NCBI RefSeq assembly: GCF_013464915.1 | Contig: NZ_RAVT01000011.1 | Location: 34 to 57,981, forward strand | Reading direction: 5' to 3' | Source of the DNA: Stenotrophomonas maltophilia | Lineage (GTDB): Bacteria; Pseudomonadota; Gammaproteobacteria; Xanthomonadales; Xanthomonadaceae | DNA: 57,948 nucleotides | In this document: piece by piece, positions 51,262-57,948 of the stretch | Layout of the letters: each line of letters opens with the position of its first letter | Position numbering within the stretch: position 1 is the first letter of the stretch | Notes under the pieces: generated by a model | Told to the model about the DNA's origin: nothing | The model's input: only the letters and a program-made list of their open reading frames with translations | Database searches by the model: none | Translations under genes and position numbers: made by a program

Positions 51262-52557
51262 ATGCAAGCTTCGATCGAATCCACCGGCAACCTGGAACGC
51301 CGCCTGAGCTTCTCGCTGCCGGAAGAGCGTCTGCAGAGCCACATCGTCGGCCGCCTGGGCGAAATCGCCCGTACCACCCGCATCAAGGGCTTCCGCCCGG
51401 GCAAGGTGCCGGCCAAGGTGATCGAGCAGCGCTTCGGCGCGCAGGTCCGTGGCGAGGCGCTGGACGGCCTGCTGCGCGAAACCTTCGACGCCGCCGTGCG
51501 CGAGCACGACCTGCGCATCGTCGGCAGCCCGCGCATCGACAAGGGCGACGAGGGTGAGTTCTCCTTCGTGGCCACCGTGGAAGTGGTGCCGGACTTCGGC
51601 GACATCGACGTCAGCAAGCTGACCGTCGTGCGCCACAGCGCCGAAATCACCGACGCCGACATCGACCAGATGATCGAGAACCTGCAGAACCAGCGTCGCA
51701 CCTGGGCCCCGGTCAGCCGTGGCGCGCAGGACGGTGACCTGGTCGCGGTGGAAACCTGGTCGCAGGCCGGTGAAGAGCGCCTGCCGGCCGAGGGCACCGA
51801 GAAGGGTTCGATCGTGCTTGGCCAGGGCATGATGTTCGAAACCATCGAAAAGGGCCTGGTCGGCCTGGCCAAGGGCGAAGAGAAGACCCTGGACGTCGAA
51901 TTCCCGGCTGACTGGCGCGTGCCGGTGCTGGCCGGCAAGACCGTGCAGGTCACCGTCAAGGTTGCCGAAGTGTCCGAGCCGGTCGTGCCGGCGGTCGACG
52001 AAGCCTTCATCAAGAGCTTCGGCGTGAAGGGCGGCGATGTGGAGCAGTTCCGCAGCGACATCCGCGCCAACCTGGAGCGCGAGCTGAAGGGCGCCCTGAT
52101 GAACCGCCTGCGCCGCGAAGTCGGCGAGCAGCTGATCGCCGCCTACGCCTCGGTGGAAATGCCGCCGCGCCTGGTCGAGAACGAAGCCCGCGCCATGCTG
52201 GCCCAGCAGGTCGAGCAGATCCGCCGCAACGGCCAGAACGTCGGCGAGATCCCGGCCGATGCCCACGAAGGCTTCAAGGACGCCGCCGCCAAGCGCGTGC
52301 TGGTCGGCCTGCTGGTCGGTGAAGTGGCCCGCATCAACGACCTGCGCCTGGAAGCCAAGCGCCTGAACGAAACGATGCGTCTGATCGCTTCGACCTACGA
52401 AGAGCCGGAGCAGGTCATTGAGATGTACCGCAACGATCCCCAGCTGATGTCTGGCCTGCAGAACCGTGTGATGGAAGAGCAGGTGATCGACTGGATCGCC
52501 GAGCGTGCCCAGCACACCGAAGAGAAGCTGTCGTTCCAGGACGCGATCCGCCAGTAA
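51262..52557 (+). CDS. tig: Trigger factor, ribosome-associated chaperone and PPIase
   Basis: The 431-residue chaperone binds nascent chains at the ribosome exit. The N-terminal ribosome-binding signature appears as [17 protein letters not shown] (about residues 45-61), the FKBP-type PPIase domain follows around 150-245 ([30 protein letters not shown]), and the helical C-terminal arms make up the rest. The ATG at 51262 has CAGGAG 6 bases upstream. The tig-clpP-clpX-lon order is standard in gammaproteobacteria. Confidence 0.97.
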   Translation: MQASIESTGNLERRLSFSLPEERLQSHIVGRLGEIARTTRIKGFRPGKVPAKVIEQRFGAQVRGEALDGLLRETFDAAVREHDLRIVGSPRIDKGDEGEFSFVATVEVVPDFGDIDVSKLTVVRHSAEITDADIDQMIENLQNQRRTWAPVSRGAQDGDLVAVETWSQAGEERLPAEGTEKGSIVLGQGMMFETIEKGLVGLAKGEEKTLDVEFPADWRVPVLAGKTVQVTVKVAEVSEPVVPAVDEAFIKSFGVKGGDVEQFRSDIRANLERELKGALMNRLRREVGEQLIAAYASVEMPPRLVENEARAMLAQQVEQIRRNGQNVGEIPADAHEGFKDAAAKRVLVGLLVGEVARINDLRLEAKRLNETMRLIASTYEEPEQVIEMYRNDPQLMSGLQNRVMEEQVIDWIAERAQHTEEKLSFQDAIRQ

Positions 52558-52576
52558 GCCCGGGCGGATCACCGGA

Positions 52577-52607
52577 TGCCCCGCGCCTTTGCCGGCGCGG
52601 GGTTGTT
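52577..52607 (+). terminator. Terminator between tig and clpP
   Basis: CCCCGCGCC (52579-52587), loop TTTGCC and GGCGCGGGG (52594-52602) form a 9-bp stem followed by TTGTTG. The weak T-run suggests partial read-through into clpP. Confidence 0.6.
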
Positions 52608-52633
52608 GCCCCCCAAGATAGGTACCTCACGTA

Positions 52634-53260
52634 ATGGACAACCGAACCAAAGCCCTGAACCTGGTTCCGATGGTGGTCGAGCAGACCAGCCGCGGCGAGC
52701 GTGCCTACGACATCTATTCGCGCCTGTTGAAGGAGCGCCTGATCTTCCTCGTGGGCCCGATCGACGATCACATGGCCAACGTGGTGGTGGCGCAGTTGCT
52801 GTTCCTGGAATCGGAAAACCCGGAAAAGGACATCAACATCTACATCAACTCGCCGGGTGGCGTGGTCACCGCCGGCATGGCGATCTACGACACCATGCAG
52901 TACATCAAGCCGAATGTGAGCACCACCTGCATCGGCCAGGCCGCCTCGATGGGCGCCCTGCTGCTGGCCGCGGGCGAGGCCGGCAAGCGCTATGCGCTGC
53001 CGAACTCGCGCGTGATGATCCATCAGCCGCTGGGCGGCTACCAGGGCCAGGCCACCGACATCGACATCCATGCGCGTGAGATCCTGACCCTGCGTTCGCG
53101 CCTGAACGAGGTGCTGGCCAAGCACACCGGTCAGTCGCTGGAGACGATCGCCCGCGACACCGAGCGCGACAACTTCAAGAGCGCCTTCGAGGCGCAGGCC
53201 TACGGTCTGGTCGACCAGGTCCTGGAGCGTCGTCCGGATGAGTCGATCCAGGCCGGCTGA
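52634..53260 (+). CDS. clpP: ATP-dependent Clp protease proteolytic subunit
   Basis: The 208-residue serine protease forms the tetradecameric chamber used by ClpX and ClpA. The catalytic triad is Ser105 ([10 protein letters not shown]), His130 (MIHQPLGG) and Asp179 (RDTERDNF). The N-terminal propeptide region ([20 protein letters not shown]) is typical. The gene is followed directly by clpX. Confidence 0.98.
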
Positions 53261-53269
53261 CCGGCCTTC

Positions 53270-53290
53270 ACGGGGCCATGGAGGCCCCGT
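53270..53290 (+). other. Hairpin after clpP
   Basis: ACGGGGCC and GGCCCCGT form an 8-bp stem with the loop ATGGA. No T-run follows, so it is probably an mRNA stability or processing structure between clpP and clpX. Confidence 0.45.
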
Positions 53291-53386
53291 TCCTGCAGGG
53301 TCGGGCGGGACTGGTGTCCCCTCGGCCCTGTGCTATTCTCGAATCGAACCCCCGTTCAGCGGGTGGGGTAACTGGGTAAGCGAAGC

Positions 53387-54676
<1,290 letters not shown>

Positions 54677-54730
54677 TCCTTCCAGGTTGTTGATTGGAAA
54701 GGATTTTCAAGGAATGCCTTGCATCTGAAA

Positions 54731-54767
54731 GCCGATGGCCCCATAACGGGGCCATCGGCTTTTTTTG
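54731..54767 (+). terminator. Terminator after clpX
   Basis: GCCGATGGCCCC (54731-54742), loop ATAAC and GGGGCCATCGGC (54748-54759) form a perfect 12-bp stem followed by eight T. Confidence 0.95.
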
Positions 54768-54818
54768 TCTCCGGAAGATGCCCTCCCGGAGGCGGTTTTC
54801 CCCTTCCCTGGAGCCCCC

Positions 54819-57269
54819 ATGGCCCGTTCCCCAAGTGAAACCCTCGACCTGCCGGTCCTGCCGCTGCGCGACGTAGTGGTGTTCCCGCACATGGTCATCC
54901 CGCTGTTCGTCGGCCGTGACAAGTCCATGCACGCGCTCGAACAGGCAATGGAATCGGACAAGCGCATCCTGCTGCTGGCGCAGAAGTCGGCCGAGACCGA
55001 CGACCCGCATGCGGCCGACCTCTACCAGGTCGGTACGCTGGCGCAGGTGCTGCAGCTGCTGAAGCTGCCCGACGGCACCATCAAGGTGCTGGTCGAAGGC
55101 CTGTCGCGCGTGCAGGTCACCCACGTCGACGAGCGCAACGGCTCGCTGCACGGCCAGGCCGTGGAGATCGACGCCACCGATGAGCGCGAAGCGCGCGAAG
55201 TCGAGGCGATCGCCCGCTCGCTGATGTCGCTGTTCGAGCAGTACGTCAAGACCAACCGCAAGCTGCCGCCGGAACTGCTGCAGACGCTGTCGGGCATCGA
55301 CGAGCCGGCGCGCCTGGCCGACACCATCGCCGCGCACATCAGCGTGCGCCTGGCCGACAAGCAGCGCCTGCTGGAAACGCTGGCCGTGGGCGACCGCCTG
55401 GAAATGCTGGTCGGCCTGGTCGATGGCGAGATCGACGTGCAGCAGATGGAGAAGCGCATCCGCGGCCGCGTGAAGTCGCAGATGGAGAAGAGCCAGCGCG
55501 AGTACTACCTCAACGAACAGATGAAGGCCATCCAGAAAGAACTGGGTGACCTGGACGACGCGCCGGGCGAGCTGGAAGAACTGGCCCGCAAGATCGCCGA
55601 AGCCGGCATGCCGAAGGCCGTTGAAGCCAAGGCGCGCAACGAACTGAACAAGCTCAAGCAGATGTCGCCGATGTCCGCCGAAGCGGCGGTGGTGCGCAAC
55701 TACCTGGAGTGGCTGCTGGGCGTGCCGTGGAAGAAGCGCAGCAAGGTGCGCAAGGACCTGAAGGCTGCGCAGGACACCCTGGACGCCGATCACTACGGTC
55801 TGGAGAAGGTCAAGGAACGCATCCTTGAATACCTGGCGGTGCAGTCGCGGGTGAAGCAGATGAAGGGCCCGATCCTGTGCCTGGTCGGGCCGCCGGGCGT
55901 GGGCAAGACCTCGCTGGGCCAGTCCATCGCCAAGGCCACCAACCGCAAGTTCGTGCGCATGTCGCTGGGCGGCGTGCGCGACGAGGCCGAGATCCGTGGC
56001 CACCGTCGCACCTACGTCGGTTCAATGCCGGGCCGCATCGTGCAGAACCTCAACAAGGTCGGCAGCAAGAACCCGCTGTTCGTGCTCGACGAGATCGACA
56101 AGATGTCGATGGACTTCCGTGGCGACCCGTCTTCGGCGCTGCTGGAAGTGCTCGATCCGGAGCAGAACAACGCGTTCAACGACCACTACCTGGAAGTGGA
56201 CCTGGACCTGTCCGAAGTGATGTTCGTGGCCACCTCGAACTCGCTCAACATTCCGGGCCCGCTGCTGGACCGCATGGAAGTGATCCGCATCCCCGGCTAC
56301 ACCGAGGATGAGAAGCTCAACATCGCTACCCGCTACCTGGTGCCCAAGCAGATCAAGGCCAACGGCCTGCAGCCGGAAGAACTGGAGATCGGCAGCGATG
56401 CCATCCAGGACATCGTGCGCTACTACACGCGCGAATCGGGCGTGCGCAACCTGGAACGCGAGATCGCCAAGATCTGCCGCAAGGTGGTGAAGGAGATCGC
56501 GCTGGCCGGCCCGCAGCCGGCGGCGAAGGCGAAGAAGGGTGCGAAGAAGAAGGCGCTGGTGAGCGTGTCCAGCAAGAACCTGGACAAGTACCTGGGCGTG
56601 CGTCGCTTCGACTTCGGCCGTGCCGAGGAAGAGAACGAGATCGGCCTGGTCACCGGCCTGGCCTGGACCGAGGTCGGCGGCGATCTTCTGCAGATCGAAT
56701 CGACGCTGGTGCCGGGCAAGGGCCAGCTGATCCTGACCGGCCAGCTCGGCAACGTGATGAAGGAATCGGCGTCGGCGGCGCTGTCGGTGGTGCGTTCGCG
56801 CGCGGTCGGCTTCGGCATCGACAGCGACTTCCTGCAGAAGCACGACGTGCACCTGCACGTGCCCGATGGTGCCACGCCGAAGGATGGCCCGAGCGCGGGC
56901 GCGGCGATGGTGACCTCGCTGGTGTCGATGCTGACCAAGGTGCCGGTGCGTGCCGATGTGGCGATGACCGGCGAGATCACCCTGCGTGGCCGCGTCACCG
57001 CGATCGGTGGCCTGAAGGAGAAGCTGCTGGCCGCACTGCGTGGCGGCATCCGCACGGTGATCATCCCGGAAGAGAACCGCAAGGACCTGGCCGACATCCC
57101 GGCCAACGTCACCCGCGATCTGAAGATCGTGCCGGTGAAGTACATCGAAGAAGTCCTGGACCTGGCGCTGGAGCGTCCGTTGGCACCGAAGAAGGCGCGC
57201 AAGAGTGCGCAGCGTGTCACGGTGCGCAGCAAGGCCAAACCGAGTGGAAGCGCGCGCGTCAAGCATTGA
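54819..57269 (+). CDS. lon: Lon ATP-dependent protease
   Basis: The 816-residue protein combines the N-terminal substrate-binding LAN domain ([20 protein letters not shown]), a coiled coil, the AAA+ module (Walker A GPPGVGKT, Walker [11 protein letters not shown]) and the C-terminal protease domain with the Ser-Lys dyad ([11 protein letters not shown] and the lysine of LKEKLLAA). It degrades misfolded and regulatory proteins. A Lys/Ala-rich insert ([14 protein letters not shown]) precedes the protease domain, and a basic C-terminal tail extends the protein. I start at [12 protein letters not shown] (54819) with CTGGAG 8 bases upstream. Confidence 0.97.
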   Translation: MARSPSETLDLPVLPLRDVVVFPHMVIPLFVGRDKSMHALEQAMESDKRILLLAQKSAETDDPHAADLYQVGTLAQVLQLLKLPDGTIKVLVEGLSRVQVTHVDERNGSLHGQAVEIDATDEREAREVEAIARSLMSLFEQYVKTNRKLPPELLQTLSGIDEPARLADTIAAHISVRLADKQRLLETLAVGDRLEMLVGLVDGEIDVQQMEKRIRGRVKSQMEKSQREYYLNEQMKAIQKELGDLDDAPGELEELARKIAEAGMPKAVEAKARNELNKLKQMSPMSAEAAVVRNYLEWLLGVPWKKRSKVRKDLKAAQDTLDADHYGLEKVKERILEYLAVQSRVKQMKGPILCLVGPPGVGKTSLGQSIAKATNRKFVRMSLGGVRDEAEIRGHRRTYVGSMPGRIVQNLNKVGSKNPLFVLDEIDKMSMDFRGDPSSALLEVLDPEQNNAFNDHYLEVDLDLSEVMFVATSNSLNIPGPLLDRMEVIRIPGYTEDEKLNIATRYLVPKQIKANGLQPEELEIGSDAIQDIVRYYTRESGVRNLEREIAKICRKVVKEIALAGPQPAAKAKKGAKKKALVSVSSKNLDKYLGVRRFDFGRAEEENEIGLVTGLAWTEVGGDLLQIESTLVPGKGQLILTGQLGNVMKESASAALSVVRSRAVGFGIDSDFLQKHDVHLHVPDGATPKDGPSAGAAMVTSLVSMLTKVPVRADVAMTGEITLRGRVTAIGGLKEKLLAALRGGIRTVIIPEENRKDLADIPANVTRDLKIVPVKYIEEVLDLALERPLAPKKARKSAQRVTVRSKAKPSGSARVKH

Positions 57270-57318
57270 CGCGCGCTGTCCAATGGCCCGAAACCCGCGT
57301 CGTTGCTGGCTTTCCAGC

Positions 57319-57347
57319 TTGCGTGGGGGTAGGGCCACTGGTATAAA
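57319..57347 (+). promoter_or_regulatory. Promoter of the HU gene
   Basis: TTGCGT (57319-57324), a 17-base spacer and TATAAA (57342-57347), 140 bases upstream of the start codon, form a good sigma70 promoter with a long leader. Confidence 0.65.
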
Positions 57348-57486
57348 AGCAGCACTCGCGAATGAGTGATCGCTGTCAGCGATGACTGAATCGGCGAACC
57401 GTTTCCACATGGCGGCCGCATGCAGAAGGCATGCGGTTGCTTCCCTGTCGAATAAGCGGAACCCACCGCCAAAGGAGTTGTAGAGA

Positions 57487-57759
57487 ATGAACAAGACCGA
57501 ATTGATCGATGCCGTTGCTGAAGCCGCCGACCTGACCAAGGCCGAGTCCAGCCGCGCTGTCGATGCCGTCGTTGCTGCCGTCACCAAGGCGCTGAAGGAC
57601 GGCGATGCGGTCACCCTGGTTGGCTTCGGTACCTTCCAGGTCCGCGACCGTGCTGCCCGCACCGGCCGCAACCCGAAGACCGGCGACACCATCAAGATCG
57701 CTGCTTCGAAGAATCCGTCGTTCAAGGCTGGTAAGGCCCTGAAGGATGCTGTAAACTAA
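57487..57759 (+). CDS. hupB: DNA-binding protein HU-beta
   Basis: The 90-residue histone-like protein bends and compacts chromosomal DNA. It starts [20 protein letters not shown] and carries the family signature [20 protein letters not shown], which contains the DNA-embracing arm. AGGAG is 10 bases upstream. It follows lon as usual in gammaproteobacteria. Confidence 0.98.
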   Translation: MNKTELIDAVAEAADLTKAESSRAVDAVVAAVTKALKDGDAVTLVGFGTFQVRDRAARTGRNPKTGDTIKIAASKNPSFKAGKALKDAVN

Positions 57760-57770
57760 GCGGCTCGCTG

Positions 57771-57845
57771 GGGTGCTTAGCTCAGCGGTAGAGCGTCTCC
57801 TTTACACGGAGAGGGTCGGGGGTTCGAAACCCTCAGCACCCACCA
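57771..57845 (+). tRNA. tRNA-Val(TAC)
   Basis: A 75-base cloverleaf with encoded CCA; the anticodon loop TTTACAC gives TAC. Acceptor stem GGGTGCT/AGCACCC. It begins 11 bases after the hupB stop, so it may be co-transcribed with it. Confidence 0.97.
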
Positions 57846-57871
57846 CAGCACCGCGGTAAAAGTTTGAGTGT

Positions 57872-57948
57872 GGAGCGGTAGTTCAGCTGGTTAGAATGCT
57901 GGCCTGTCACGCCGGAGGTCGCGGGTTCGAGTCCCGTCCGCTCCGCCA
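57872..57948 (+). tRNA. tRNA-Asp(GTC)
   Basis: A 77-base cloverleaf ending exactly at the window end with CCA. The anticodon loop CTGTCAC gives GTC; acceptor stem GGAGCGG/CCGCTCC. Confidence 0.97.

Overview
The window is a GC-rich gammaproteobacterial chromosome segment, most likely Stenotrophomonas (Xanthomonadaceae), carrying a complete T7-like prophage. The host assignment rests on the gene order tig-clpP-clpX-lon-hupB, on two palindromes with the ATCCACGC-CAT-GCGTGGAT core that resemble the GTAG-type (SMAG) repeats described in S. maltophilia, and on the overall character of the proteins. I could not run a database search, so the genus is an inference.

Layout. (1) 1-5998, chromosome: a tandem 46-bp repeat, NAD-type isocitrate dehydrogenase, a secreted isochorismatase-fold hydrolase, a LysR regulator, a TauE/SafE-type permease, a flavin reductase-like protein, a Bax-inhibitor-1 (YccA) membrane protein, tRNA-Pro and tRNA-Arg. 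(2) 5999-6076, tRNA-His(GTG), the attachment site. (3) 6030-50245, the prophage, flanked by a perfect 50-bp repeat of the tRNA-His 3' part. (4) 50246-57948, chromosome: two tRNA-Lys(CTT), tRNA-Leu, tig, clpP, clpX, lon, hupB, tRNA-Val, tRNA-Asp.

The prophage is an integrase-carrying relative of T7 (Autographiviridae-like), with nearly every gene on the minus strand. In transcription order the predicted virion map is: a non-coding start region near 12-13.4 kb; small early genes leftward (a sliding-clamp-like protein, an ArdA antirestriction protein with a zinc-finger-like insert, a chain of overlapping microgenes, a MarR-like winged-helix protein, the integrase); attP; then from the right end a single-subunit RNA polymerase, ssDNA-binding protein, RusA-type resolvase, a degenerate T7-lysozyme homologue, primase-helicase, nucleotidyltransferase-fold protein, DNA polymerase, HNH endonuclease, spanins, exonuclease and dNMP kinase; the virion genes (portal, scaffold, capsid, tail tubular A and B, internal proteins gp13/14/15/16-like, two fibres); and packaging and lysis (holin candidates, small and large terminase, GH24 endolysin, and an HslV-like threonine protease). 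Three genes read on the opposite strand inside the phage look like morons (13429, 13854 and 37357), including a stand-alone CheY-like receiver.

The most interesting signals are: an 18-bp motif occurring four times exactly where a T7-like phage needs RNA polymerase promoters, twice forcing a TTA codon inside a gene; an in-frame UGA followed by 83 sense codons encoding an Ig-like tail on a virion protein; a phage HslV/proteasome-type protease with a predicted N-terminal Thr; a T7-lysozyme homologue that has lost its zinc ligands; a DnaN-middle-domain protein together with a DNA polymerase whose thioredoxin-binding segment is shortened; and repeated terminator plus Shine-Dalgarno cassettes in front of early genes.
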